From Streptomyces gilvus (lineage in GTDB: Bacteria > Actinomycetota > Actinomycetes > Streptomycetales > Streptomycetaceae), in the NCBI RefSeq assembly GCF_022513565.1, contig NZ_JAKWBE010000001.1, forward strand, positions 853,033-917,032: DNA of 64,000 nucleotides, in the 5' to 3' direction. The notes under the pieces were generated by a model. The model made no database searches, was not told where the DNA came from, and saw nothing but the letters and a program-made list of their open reading frames with translations. This document shows positions 52,728 through 61,572 of the stretch, piece after piece. The position numbers and the translations under genes were made by a program. Numbering within the stretch: position 1 is the first letter of the stretch; every line of letters begins with the position of its first letter.

Positions 52728-54146
52728 TCAGTGGCTCGCCGGTGAGGTGGGCCGGGCCGGCTGCCGGTCGCCGGCGGCGGTCCTCGGGAGGCGAGCCGCT
52801 GCGGCCAGGCCGATGAGGGCCGTGATGGCGAGGGTGATCATCGCGGCGGCGTAGGCGCCCTTGGTGAGGCCGGAGACCAGGATCGTGCCGGCGATGGCGG
52901 TGCCGAAGGAGGAGCCGAGGTTGGAGACACTGCGGGACAGGCCCGAGATCTCGCCCTGCCGGTCCTCGGGGAAGCTGGACTGGACGACGTTGACCGAGGG
53001 GGTCAGCATCCCGCCGAGGCCCAGCCCGATGAGGAGCAGTCCGGGGACGTAGGCCCAGGCGGTGGTGTACGCGGCGGCCAGCGCGACCAGCAGGGCCACA
53101 CCGGCTATGGCGACGACGAAGCCGGCCATGATCAGGGTGCGCTGGGGGCGCAGCTTCGCGAGTCGTGCGGCGGACAGCGACGACACGAGCAGCCCGAGAG
53201 TGGCGGCGGTGAAGATGACACCGGTCTCGATGGCGTTGTAGTGGCGTACGACCTGGAGGTACGCGGCGACCGTGAACGAGGTTCCCATCAGCAGGAGCCA
53301 CTGCGTGTTCTGGGTGACCAGGCCCAGGTTGGAGGTGCGGTCGCGGAAGAGGGTGAGGGACAGCAGCGGCTGACCGCCGGACCGTTCGCTGGCGCCCACC
53401 CGGCGGAAGAACCAGAGCAGGACCAGGGCGCCCAGGACGAGCAGGCCGATCATCAGCCAGAGGTTGTTGTCGGCGGCCAGGATGCCCATGACGACCAGGA
53501 CGAGACCGAGGGCGGACAGGACCGCCCCACCGGTGTCGAAGGAACGGGTCGGGTCGGGCGGCAGAGGGTCCTCCAGGCGCCGCCCCAGCGTCACGATCAC
53601 CGCGATGACGAGGGCCTGGAAGACGAAGGCGGCACGCCAGCTGATCCACTCGGTGATCAGCCCGCCGATCAGCGGGCCGGCGGCCGCGCCGATGCCGCCC
53701 AGCGCCATGACGATGCCGAACGCCCGTGCCCTGGACGTCAGGTCCGGATGCAGGAGCGTCGTGAGGATGTACACGGGCGGGATGAGCAGGGCCGTACCGA
53801 CGCCCTGGAAGATGGAGTTGCCGAGGATCAGCACGCCGAGGCCGGGAGCGGCCGCGCTGAGCAGCGACCCGACGGCGTAGACGACCAGGCCGGCCAGGAA
53901 GCAGCGCTTTCGGCCATAGCGGTCGGTCAGCTTGCCGCCGGGGATCATCAGTGCCGCCATGACCAGCAGGAAGACGGTGATGGCGACCTGCACGCCCTGC
54001 ACGCTGGTGTCCAGGTCCTCGCTGATGTCGTTGATCATCACGTTCATGTTGGAGCCGGCGAAGCTGCAGATGAACTGCGCGAGGGCGAGGGCGGCGAGCA
54101 CCTTGCTGTGCCCCGGAGACCGGGCCGCCGCGGCCGTCTCAGCCAC
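52728..54146 (-). CDS. MFS drug transporter, DHA2 type (14 TM)
   Basis: A 472-residue major-facilitator protein with about 14 membrane helices. The DHA2 signature is seen in SVQGVQVAITVFLLVMAALM, GGKLTDRYGRKRCFLAG (motif A) and GIGAAAGPLIGGLITEWISWRA (motif C region). It should export drugs or other small molecules by proton antiport. GTG at 54146 was chosen because it overlaps the upstream glycoside hydrolase stop by 8 nt; a longer frame exists but adds Pro/Arg-rich sequence. Confidence 0.85.
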   Translation of the reverse strand: MAETAAAARSPGHSKVLAALALAQFICSFAGSNMNVMINDISEDLDTSVQGVQVAITVFLLVMAALMIPGGKLTDRYGRKRCFLAGLVVYAVGSLLSAAAPGLGVLILGNSIFQGVGTALLIPPVYILTTLLHPDLTSRARAFGIVMALGGIGAAAGPLIGGLITEWISWRAAFVFQALVIAVIVTLGRRLEDPLPPDPTRSFDTGGAVLSALGLVLVVMGILAADNNLWLMIGLLVLGALVLLWFFRRVGASERSGGQPLLSLTLFRDRTSNLGLVTQNTQWLLLMGTSFTVAAYLQVVRHYNAIETGVIFTAATLGLLVSSLSAARLAKLRPQRTLIMAGFVVAIAGVALLVALAAAYTTAWAYVPGLLLIGLGLGGMLTPSVNVVQSSFPEDRQGEISGLSRSVSNLGSSFGTAIAGTILVSGLTKGAYAAAMITLAITALIGLAAAARLPRTAAGDRQPARPTSPASH

Positions 54147-56052
54147 CGGTGCCGCCCCCGCCCGCCTCCGCGTGGGGCACCGTGAGGCCATGGGTGACGG
54201 GGTGGCCGCTGTCACCGTGACGCAGGCCGGTTTGGGCCTTCTCGAGTTCCTCGTCGAGTGCCATGGCCGCGGTGACCAGGGCGAGGTGGGTGAACGCCTG
54301 CGGGAAGTTGCCGAGTTGCTCGCCCGAGGGTCCGATCTCCTCCGCGAACAGGCCGACGTGGTTGGCGTAGGTCAGCATCTTGTCGAAGGCGTACCGGGCC
54401 TGGTTGAGCCTGCCGCTGCGGGCGAGTGCCTCGACGTAGAAGAAGCTGCACAGGTTGAAGGTGCCCTCCGAACCGCGCAGGCCGTCGGGGGAGGCCGCCG
54501 GGTCGTACCGGTAGACCAGGCTGTCGCTGACGAGTTCCTCGTCCATGGCGTCGAGGGTGCTGAGCCAGTCCGGGTCGTGGGGCGAGACGAAGCCGACCCT
54601 CGGCATCAGCAGCAGTGAGGCGTCCAGCACGTCGGTGTCGTAGTGCTGCACGAAGGCCTGGCGTTTGTCGTGCCAGCCGTGTTCGACGATCTGCCGGAAG
54701 ACGGCGTCCCGTGCGCGGGTCCAGCGGGCGGTGTCGGCGGGACGGGAGAACTCGGCGGCGGCGCGGACGCCGCGGTCGAACGCCACCCAGGTCATCAGCC
54801 GGCTGTAGGTGAAGTCCTGCCGTCCGCCACGGGTCTCCCAGATCCCCTCGTCGGGCTGGTCCCAGTGCTCGGCGAGCCAGTCCAGGACCTCGCTCAGCGC
54901 GTGCCAGCCGCGGATCGCGCCGATGTCCCCGCCGACGATCAGCGCGTCGGATGCCTCGCCGTAGATGTCGAGCTGGAGCTGGTCGGCCGCCGCGTTGCCG
55001 GCTCGCACCGGCCGGGAGCCCAGGTAGCCCTCCAGATGGTCGAGGGTCTCCTCGGTCAGCTGGGGGTCGCCGTCGATCCGGTACATGATCTGCAGCGGGT
55101 CGCCCGAGCTCAGGTCCCTGGTCTCGATGCGCTCGCGCAGCCAGCGGCGGAACGCGTACGCCTCGTCCTCGAAGCCCAGGTCGATGAGCGCGCGGACGGA
55201 CAGCGACGCGTCACGGATCCAGGTGTAGCGGTAGTCCCAGTTGCGCTCACCGCCGATCTGCTCGGGCAGTCCCATGGTGGCGGCGGCGATGGGGGCGCCG
55301 GTCGGCGCGTACGTCAGCAGCTTGAGCGTGATCGCCGAGCGGTTCACGATGTCCTGCCAGCGGCCCCGGTAGGTGCACGAGCGCAACCACGACAGCCAGA
55401 AGGAGCGGCACGTCTCCATGGCGTCCGCGACCCCCTCCAGCGTGGGCGCGGGCGGAGCGGAGGACCCGCCGGGCGCGCTGGTGAGCACCACGGCGGCGGC
55501 CTGCCCGGCGAGCAGGGTGAAGCGGGCGCCGACGTCGTCGCCGTCCTCGTGGAGGGCGATGCCGGCGGTGGACTGCAGATGCAGGTCCGCGCCCGGGCCG
55601 TGGAAGACCGCCGCGTGCTCGTCGGTGAGGGAGAGGGTGTGCGTGCCGCGGCCGTAGTCGAACCGCGGCCGGCAGGTGAGGGCGAAGGGCAGCCGGCCCC
55701 GGACGACCCGGACCACCCGCACCAGCTGGTGCGCGTCGGTCGGTGCCTTGGACGGGTCGGGCACCATGAAGTCGGCGACCTCGCCCACTCCGTCGGGCGC
55801 CATGAAGCGGGTGACCAGGATGGCCGTGTCGGACAGGTACAGCTGTCGTACGGTCATGGCGTTCCCGTCCGGGAACTCCGCGGCCAGTCGGCAGTGGCCG
55901 CCGCGTTCGCCGTCCAGGAGGGAGGCGAAGACGCTGGGCGAGTCGAAGCGGGGCGTGCACCACCAGTCGATGGTTCCGCCGGACGACACCAGGGCGGCGG
56001 TCTGGAGGTCGCCGACCATGCCGTGTTCCGCGATGGGCGGGTACCGGTTCAC
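54139..56052 (-). CDS. GH15-family glycoside hydrolase (trehalase/glucoamylase-like)
   Basis: A 637-residue protein typical of actinobacterial GH15 enzymes. The N-terminal beta-sandwich starts YPPIAEHGMVGDLQTAALVS. The (alpha/alpha)6 barrel has ERNWDYRYTWIRDASLSV, GIWETRGG (general acid Glu) and AEEIGPSGEQLGNFPQAFTH (base Glu). Some mycobacterial relatives are trehalases, while others act on malto-oligosaccharides; the substrate is not decided by sequence. No signal peptide, so it is cytoplasmic. GTG at 56052 follows GGGGGA. The MFS gene overlaps its end. Confidence 0.9.
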   Translation of the reverse strand: MNRYPPIAEHGMVGDLQTAALVSSGGTIDWWCTPRFDSPSVFASLLDGERGGHCRLAAEFPDGNAMTVRQLYLSDTAILVTRFMAPDGVGEVADFMVPDPSKAPTDAHQLVRVVRVVRGRLPFALTCRPRFDYGRGTHTLSLTDEHAAVFHGPGADLHLQSTAGIALHEDGDDVGARFTLLAGQAAAVVLTSAPGGSSAPPAPTLEGVADAMETCRSFWLSWLRSCTYRGRWQDIVNRSAITLKLLTYAPTGAPIAAATMGLPEQIGGERNWDYRYTWIRDASLSVRALIDLGFEDEAYAFRRWLRERIETRDLSSGDPLQIMYRIDGDPQLTEETLDHLEGYLGSRPVRAGNAAADQLQLDIYGEASDALIVGGDIGAIRGWHALSEVLDWLAEHWDQPDEGIWETRGGRQDFTYSRLMTWVAFDRGVRAAAEFSRPADTARWTRARDAVFRQIVEHGWHDKRQAFVQHYDTDVLDASLLLMPRVGFVSPHDPDWLSTLDAMDEELVSDSLVYRYDPAASPDGLRGSEGTFNLCSFFYVEALARSGRLNQARYAFDKMLTYANHVGLFAEEIGPSGEQLGNFPQAFTHLALVTAAMALDEELEKAQTGLRHGDSGHPVTHGLTVPHAEAGGGGTGG

Positions 56053-56290
56053 GTGATCCCCCTGCCGGGTCCGGGACACCGTGGCGGCAGGGCGGTCCGC
56101 CGCCACAGATCTGTGCACGACAAGTCTTCGGCCGGGCCAGGCCGGGGACATCACCCACCGCGGGTGAAAGCGGGCCGTAACCCGGTGGTGTGATGACCTC
56201 AAGGAGATTTCACCGGTATGCGGAATGTGGTGTTGCGGCGGGGGTAGGTGGGGTGGGCAAACGGCGCTTCGGACGTGAGGCGGACTCTGT

Positions 56291-56770
56291 ATGGACCTGC
56301 CTGGGCAGAACGAGGAGGGTCCGCAACCCCTGCTGGAGCGCCGGATCTCCGCCGCCGTCGCCTTCGAGGGTCACGAAGCGATCGCCGAGGCCCGTGACCT
56401 GGCCCGTTCCTTCCTCATCGACCTCCAGGACGTGCACGGACTGACGGTCTCCCCGCGCGCGGTCGGCGCCGTCCAGCTCGTGGTGAGCGAGCTGGTGACC
56501 AACGCCCACAAGTACGCGCCGGGCCCGTGCCTGCTGACGCTGGAGCTCGGTGAGGGGGCGGTGGAGGTGACGGTGTGGGACAGCGAACCGCAGCTGCCGC
56601 TCGTGCAGGCCATGGATCCGGGACGGGTCGGCCAGCACGGGCTGGAGATCGTGACCGCCCTGTGCCGCAGCCTCGAGATGCACCGCGAGCCCGTGGGCAA
56701 GCGGATCATGGCGGCCGTGCTGCTGACCGAGAACGCCGTGGGCGACGTGGCCGGCGATCAGGTCGGCTGA
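56291..56770 (+). CDS. RsbW-like ATP-binding regulatory protein
   Basis: A 159-residue HATPase_c protein similar in design to the one at 52203. N box: LVVSELVTNAHKYAPGP; later blocks: VWDSEPQLPLVQAM and GRVGQHGLEIVTALC. It begins with a short acidic extension. It could be an anti-sigma factor or anti-anti-sigma kinase. It is divergent from the GH15 gene and no sigma factor gene is near. Confidence 0.86.
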   Translation: MDLPGQNEEGPQPLLERRISAAVAFEGHEAIAEARDLARSFLIDLQDVHGLTVSPRAVGAVQLVVSELVTNAHKYAPGPCLLTLELGEGAVEVTVWDSEPQLPLVQAMDPGRVGQHGLEIVTALCRSLEMHREPVGKRIMAAVLLTENAVGDVAGDQVG

Positions 56771-56968
56771 CCTGACCTCGCGTCACTCCTGCCCGGCCGC
56801 ACCGGGGAAGTCCGGTGGCGCCTGCGGGTCGTGGGCGCGAAAAGAGGACGGCATGCTCGACGCCCAATGACCCTGCCGCCCATCGCGGTGTTCTCCGGGA
56901 TGAAGTCCTGGGAGACATCGACTACGTCGAAGTCGCCCCGGTCAACGGCTGAGCCGACGGAGCGAGTC

Positions 56969-57016
56969 GGTCGGGAAGGGCTGCTCAACCTCCCCAGGTC
57001 ACAGCCCTTCCCGACC
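56969..57016. terminator. Bidirectional terminator
   Basis: A perfect 15-bp stem (56969-56983 with 57002-57016) with an 18-nt loop. Confidence 0.75.
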
Positions 57017-57048
57017 GCCAGGCGCACGTCTACCCCCACCTCTCGGGG

Positions 57049-57177
57049 CTACACCCGCCTCTTCCGGCGCCGGCGTTCGTACAGCGTCGGCCACAGCCGG
57101 CCGACGGACGCGATCGGGACGCCGGCCCCGAACCCCGCGAGGCACAGCGGCAGCGCGGTGACGGCGTTTACGCCCAC
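57049..57177 (-). CDS. Possible small membrane protein (or remnant)
   Basis: A 42-residue frame from a GTG: a hydrophobic segment (VTALPLCLAGFGAGVPIASV) followed by a very basic end (YERRRRKRRV). The composition is that of a single-span membrane protein or of the end of a longer one. No clear ribosome site precedes the GTG. A terminator lies just beyond its stop, which supports transcription. Confidence 0.3.
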   Translation of the reverse strand: MGVNAVTALPLCLAGFGAGVPIASVGRLWPTLYERRRRKRRV

Positions 57178-57271
57178 GGGAGTACGCGAGATGACGACCC
57201 CCGGCGGATGATCCCCGTCCCCGACCGGGCGATGCTGTGGGGCGGAGGTCAGGGAGAGAAGGGAAGCGTCC

Positions 57272-58303
57272 GTGGATGTCGAACCCCGGCCGGTGGATAC
57301 CGAGGCCGCAGGGAGCACGCCCGCGCGGGGCCCGTCGCGGCTGGGGCGGTGGCTGCGGCGCGCGGTGTTCGTCTGGACGGTGCTGCTGGCCGTCGTCACC
57401 ACGGTCTCGCTGGTGTTCAACGCGTTCACGGCGGGGCGGGCGGCCCCTCCGAAGGGGCTGCGCTATGTGCAGGCGGGCGATGTCCGCACCCGGTACCGGA
57501 CCTGGGGCACGACCGGTTCGCCCGTCGTCCTCGTCCACGGCGCGTTCGAGCAGGCGGACACCTGGTCCCGCCTCGCCCCGCTGCTGGCCCGCGATCATCG
57601 CGTGTACGCGCTGGATCTGACCGGGGACGGCTACAGCCGGCGTCGTGGCCCCTACACCGTCGACCACTTCACCCGCCAGCTGTTGGGCTTCCTGACCGCC
57701 CTGCACCTGGGCGGCCCGGGGCAACGCCCTCTGCTGGTGGGCCACTCCAGCGGGGCCGCGGTGGTCACGCAGGCGGCCCTGCGCGCCCCGGGCCGGCTGG
57801 CCGGCGTGATGCTGCTCGACGGGGACGCCCGGGACACCGGCGCGGGTCCGCCGTCGGCCTTCAAGTACCTGCTGATCGACCCCTACCGCACCAGCCTGCT
57901 GCGCCTCGGCCTCGGCATGGACTGGCTGATCCGTTCGTTCTACGACGCCCAGTGCGGGCCGGCCTGTCCGCGGCTGGACGCGGCCGGGGTGGACGAGTGG
58001 CGGCGGCCGTTGCGGGTGGCGGGGGCGGAGACCGCGCTGTGGGACATGCTCGGCGAGGGTGTGCCGGGCCTGCCCGCGGATCAGGTGGCCCGTCTGGCCG
58101 CCGTGCACATCCCCAAGTCCGTCGTCTTCGGTGCCCAGGACGACGTGTTCAGCAAGCAGAGCCCGTGGCAGACCGCCCGGCGCGTCGGCGCACCCCCGCC
58201 CACCCTGATCCCCGGGGCCCGCCACCTCACCATGATCTCCAGCCCTCGCCAGGTCGCGGCGGCCGTGGAAGCCCTCGCACACCCCCGCGCCGCCGCGCAC
58301 TAG
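57272..58303 (+). CDS. Membrane-anchored alpha/beta hydrolase
   Basis: A 343-residue protein. One membrane helix (VFVWTVLLAVVTTVSLVF, ~residues 32-50) anchors an alpha/beta-hydrolase domain outside the membrane. Catalytic blocks: oxyanion VVLVHGAFEQADTW, nucleophile elbow LLVGHSSGAAVV, acid region FGAQDDVFSKQ, and the final His in PGARHLTMIS. The substrate is unknown; esterase or epoxide-hydrolase-like activity is possible. The GTG start follows GAGAAGGGA. It is convergent with the second GH15 gene. Confidence 0.85.
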   Translation: MDVEPRPVDTEAAGSTPARGPSRLGRWLRRAVFVWTVLLAVVTTVSLVFNAFTAGRAAPPKGLRYVQAGDVRTRYRTWGTTGSPVVLVHGAFEQADTWSRLAPLLARDHRVYALDLTGDGYSRRRGPYTVDHFTRQLLGFLTALHLGGPGQRPLLVGHSSGAAVVTQAALRAPGRLAGVMLLDGDARDTGAGPPSAFKYLLIDPYRTSLLRLGLGMDWLIRSFYDAQCGPACPRLDAAGVDEWRRPLRVAGAETALWDMLGEGVPGLPADQVARLAAVHIPKSVVFGAQDDVFSKQSPWQTARRVGAPPPTLIPGARHLTMISSPRQVAAAVEALAHPRAAAH

Positions 58304-58342
58304 CGTGCTGGGCCGGCCTTCGACCCGGTCTGCCGTCCTGCC

Positions 58343-60130
58343 TCAGCGTGCGGTCCCGGAGGCGTCCTTCAGTCGGACCGCGCACTCCAGCAACAGCGCG
58401 TGGACGAAGGCCTGGGGCAGGTTGCCGCGCAGCTGGCGTTGTCGTACGTCGTATTCCTCCGCGAACAGCCCGGACGGGCCGCACGCCGCCCGGGTGCGTT
58501 CGAACCAGCGCAGGGCGCCGTCCCGGTCGCCGAGATGATGGGTGGCCAGCGCCATGGTGAACCCGCACAGCAGGAAGGCCCCTTCGGCCTCGCCGAGCGG
58601 GATGCCGGGGTGGTCGAAGCGGTACAGGTATCCGTCCTCGGCCAGGCCCTCCTCGACGAAGGCGCGGGTGATCGCGTTGCTGGGGTCGTCGGCCGGCGGG
58701 CAGCCGCGGGCCAGGGGGAGCAGCAGGGCCGCTTCGGGGCCGTCGTCGTCCGCCGCCCGGCTCCAGCGTCCGTCGGGGCGCAGACAGCGGCGGCGGGTCT
58801 CGGCGTAGACGACGTCGGCGGTCTCGGCGCAGCGCCGGCCGACCGGCCCGGGCATGACCTCCGCGATGCGGCGCAGCCCGCACACCACGCTCAGCCGGGA
58901 GTGGGTCCACCAGCGGTCCTCCAGCTCCCACAGGCTGGCGTCGGGCCGCTTCCAGTGCGCCTGAACGGCGTCCAGCGCCACCTCCACCGCGCGCTCGGTG
59001 TCCCGGTCGAGCCGGTCGAGGCGGGCCGCGGCGGCGAACAGCTGGAGCGCCTCGCCGAAGGTGTCGAGCTGGAACTGGGTGGCCGCCTGGTTCCCGACGC
59101 GGTCGCTGCCGCCCGGATAGCCGGGCAGCGGCAGTCGGCGCTCCCTGGGCACCCGATGGCCGTCCACGGTGTAGGCCGGGTGGACGCCGTCGCCGTCGGC
59201 GAGGACGCGCTCGGTGGTGAACCGTACGGCGCCGTCGAAGAGGGGATGGGGCCCGTGGGCCGCGACGGCCAGGCCGGCGTAGCACTGGTCGCGCAGCCAG
59301 GCGAAGCGGTAGTCGTAGTTGCGGCCGGTGTTCGCCCGCTCCGGCAGCGACGTGGTCGCCGCGGCGACCATGCCGCCCGCCGCACTGGTCAGGCCGCGCA
59401 GCACGGCATAGGCGTGGCGGGCGTCGCGGGGTGCGACCAGGGCGGAGCAGTCCGGGATCGCGCGGCGCCACTCCTCCTCCGTACGGCGCCACAGCTCACC
59501 TGGATCCAGGGCGCCTTCGGTGTCCGCGGTGGTATCCGTGGTGGCGAGTTCCAGGACGAGGTCGTGCTCCTCGCCCTCGCTCAGCCGGAACTCCCCGCGC
59601 AGTCCCGACTCGGGGTCCCAGGACGCCCGGTGCGCGCCGAGGAGCCGCAGCCGCAGATCGCCCGCCCGGGCCGCCCACGTCCGCCCGTCGAGGCGCGGTT
59701 CCCGCATCCGCTCCGTACCGAAGCCGGGGCGGGGGTCGAGGGCCAGCCGCAGCCGTGCCCGGCCCTGTTCGACGCGCATCCGGCGCAGCAGCACCAGCCG
59801 GTCCGCGGACGTCGGCAGGGCCAGCGCGTCGCGGCACTCGATCACGCTGTCCGCACTCACCCAGCGGCTGACCCGGATGAGGCTGCCGTCCTCGTAGTAG
59901 CCGCCCCACACCCGCCACCGCTCCACGGGCTCGACCGCGAAGTAGCCGTTGCCGCCGATGAGGGAGGAGAAGACGGCGTCGCTGTGCCAGCGTGGCGCGC
60001 ACATCCAGACGATCCGTCCGTGCGGATCCACCAGCGCCCCCCGCTCGCCGTCGGCGAGGAGGGCGTACTCGCGCAGGACCCACGGGGGGCAGATGTCCTT
60101 GTCCTCTGGCATACCGTCTCTGTCGTTCAT
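58343..60130 (-). CDS. Second GH15-family glycoside hydrolase
   Basis: A 595-residue paralogue of the GH15 protein at 54139. The same architecture is present (WVLREYALLADGERGALVDP; GRNYDYRFAWLRDQCYAG; SLWELEDRWW; AEEYDVRQRQLRGNLPQAF), keeping the two catalytic glutamate regions. Sequence between motifs differs widely, so the substrate is probably different. It is cytoplasmic. ATG at 60130 was chosen; a second ATG at 60112 has a GAGACGG site and would remove six residues. Confidence 0.87.
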   Translation of the reverse strand: MNDRDGMPEDKDICPPWVLREYALLADGERGALVDPHGRIVWMCAPRWHSDAVFSSLIGGNGYFAVEPVERWRVWGGYYEDGSLIRVSRWVSADSVIECRDALALPTSADRLVLLRRMRVEQGRARLRLALDPRPGFGTERMREPRLDGRTWAARAGDLRLRLLGAHRASWDPESGLRGEFRLSEGEEHDLVLELATTDTTADTEGALDPGELWRRTEEEWRRAIPDCSALVAPRDARHAYAVLRGLTSAAGGMVAAATTSLPERANTGRNYDYRFAWLRDQCYAGLAVAAHGPHPLFDGAVRFTTERVLADGDGVHPAYTVDGHRVPRERRLPLPGYPGGSDRVGNQAATQFQLDTFGEALQLFAAAARLDRLDRDTERAVEVALDAVQAHWKRPDASLWELEDRWWTHSRLSVVCGLRRIAEVMPGPVGRRCAETADVVYAETRRRCLRPDGRWSRAADDDGPEAALLLPLARGCPPADDPSNAITRAFVEEGLAEDGYLYRFDHPGIPLGEAEGAFLLCGFTMALATHHLGDRDGALRWFERTRAACGPSGLFAEEYDVRQRQLRGNLPQAFVHALLLECAVRLKDASGTAR

Positions 60131-60358
60131 GGAACCGGGTCTTTCCGGGCGGACGGGCCGCGAGCCGGCCCGTGCGGGACAGCCGAGCGCCGAGGGCAGC
60201 CCCGCCCGGTGCGCGCAACGGGCCTCCCAGGAAGAACCGCGGCCGCGCGTCCTCGTGCACCCAGCGATACGCGCCATCGCGGCAGGCCCGCTGCGCCACC
60301 GGGCAAGGCTGCCAGGACGAGGAGTGACCCGACTTCCCCGGCTTGAAACCCCCTGCCG

Positions 60359-60688
60359 TCACTCTCCCCGACTTCGGCACCGAGTGCCGTGCTCGGCGAG
60401 CGGACCCACCCGCGGTCCCGCCTCCCGGCAGTCGTTGACGAGGCCGGGCAGCGCGCCGAGCGCCGAACGCCACGCCCCGGCGGCCGAGACCCGGTCGGAG
60501 TCGTGCAGCAGCACGGTGCCCCAGCCGCGCAGATCCGCCCCGATCAGCGCCCGTACGGAGGCGGCCGTGGCGTCCGCCGTCCCGTCCCTGCCCCAGGCCG
60601 ACCACAGCACGAGCCGCAGCCCGGCCCGCCGGGCGGGGATCCAGCGGCCCGAGGTGAGGATGCCGTACGGCGGCCGGTTGTCTCCACC
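60359..60688 (-). pseudogene. C-terminal remnant of a polysaccharide deacetylase
   Basis: The minus-strand frame begins NRPPYGILTSGRWIPAR, the R-P-P-Y-G motif of NodB deacetylases. It continues LVLWSAWGRDGTADATAASV and the late motif GTVLLHDSDRVSA, ending normally. The N-terminal half with the metal-binding Asp and His residues is missing, so it cannot be active. Confidence 0.65.
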
Positions 60689-60806
60689 ACGGGCGGCGCC
60701 CTGATCCACCCGTGGACCTGTGATCCCGCGAGCGCCCTCGCCACCAAGAAGAACCAGATCTGGCGCCTCTCGGCATCACCGGCTGAGGGCCGCCCGGACG
60801 ACGACC

Positions 60807-60844
60807 TGCGCGGCAGGCACCCCCGACGGGGCGCCTGCCGCGCA
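60807..60844 (-). terminator. Terminator of the ycnI-like unit
   Basis: A perfect 12-bp stem (60807-60818 with 60833-60844) with an inner C-run/G-run pairing, directly after the YcnI-like stop on the minus strand. Confidence 0.8.
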
Positions 60845-60849
60845 CCCGC

Positions 60850-61572
60850 TCAGCTCTCCGCCGAAGCGGACCGCCGCCTGACCAGCCACCAGGCTCCGCC
60901 GCCGAGGGCGACCACGGCCACGGCGACACCGGCGACGAGCGGGACCGTCGAGGAGTCCTCGTCCCGCTCCGCCGCCTCCTCGGACGCGGCCGGCGTCGCG
61001 TCCGACGGTGCTGATGCGGCGGCCGACGGGGTCGGGCTGCTCGGTGCCGAAGCGGTGACGGCGGGCTTGGCGCCGGGTGCCGCCGCCGTCAACTTCAGGA
61101 CCGGAGCGGGCTGTTCGGGCTCGGGGCCGCCGTCGGGCAGCTCGATCCAGCGGGAGATCTCGCCGTCGCTGTAGGTCTCGACGGTCTTGAAGGCGATCTC
61201 CTTCGCGTCCGGCAGCTGCCTGACCTTGATGCTGTGCTCGGCGTCGACGCCCGCCTTCAGCGCGGGACCGCCGAGCGTGTAGCCGTCACCGGTGGGCTTG
61301 AGCTTCCAACCCTTGGGGGCCGCGTCGAGCTTCACGTCACCGGGGGCGATGCCCTCGGGCAGGACGACGCGCAGCTGGGTGAAGCCCGCGCTGTCGGACT
61401 CCGCCTCCGAGACGAAGCTGAGGGTGACGTTCTCGGCGAGGGCCCGCGGGGTGTCGGCCTCGACCTCCGCATGGGCGAGGGCCGGACCGGCCAACGCGAG
61501 CGTGGCCGTCAGCGCGAGGGCGCCGGCGAACGTGACGCGGCATGCCGTACGGGCACGGTGGTACGTGGACAT
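60850..61572 (-). CDS. YcnI-like (DUF1775) copper-binding exported protein
   Basis: A 240-residue exported protein. Residues 1-33 are a signal peptide ending LAGPALA, so the mature protein begins with HAEVEADTP; this N-terminal His is the copper ligand in YcnI. The DUF1775 beta-sandwich follows (LSFVSEAESDSAGFTQLRVVLPEGI...ISRWIELPDG). A Pro/Ala/Ser linker and a C-terminal membrane helix (VPLVAGVAVAVVALGGGAWWL) with RRR anchor it. It may help copper handling. An upstream membrane-protein frame runs into it. Confidence 0.87.
   Translation of the reverse strand: MSTYHRARTACRVTFAGALALTATLALAGPALAHAEVEADTPRALAENVTLSFVSEAESDSAGFTQLRVVLPEGIAPGDVKLDAAPKGWKLKPTGDGYTLGGPALKAGVDAEHSIKVRQLPDAKEIAFKTVETYSDGEISRWIELPDGGPEPEQPAPVLKLTAAAPGAKPAVTASAPSSPTPSAAASAPSDATPAASEEAAERDEDSSTVPLVAGVAVAVVALGGGAWWLVRRRSASAES

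Larger units (their letters stand above)
56771..57271. other. 500-bp stretch with probable gene remnants and a terminator
   Basis: No full gene is evident. A plus-strand frame ends in GVLRDEVLGDIDYVEVAPVN and a stop at 56952, and a minus-strand frame ends at 57049. A perfect terminator hairpin stands exactly between these two stops, which suggests both are the ends of real or decayed genes. I recognise neither. Confidence 0.4.

Noticed and set aside
54147..54215. Longer start for the MFS transporter
   Set aside because: It would overlap the GH15 coding end by 77 nt with Pro/Arg-rich sequence; GTG at 54146 gives the usual short overlap.
56831..57211. A 126-residue plus-strand frame
   Set aside because: It runs through a perfect terminator hairpin and has atypical Ser/Thr/Arg composition.
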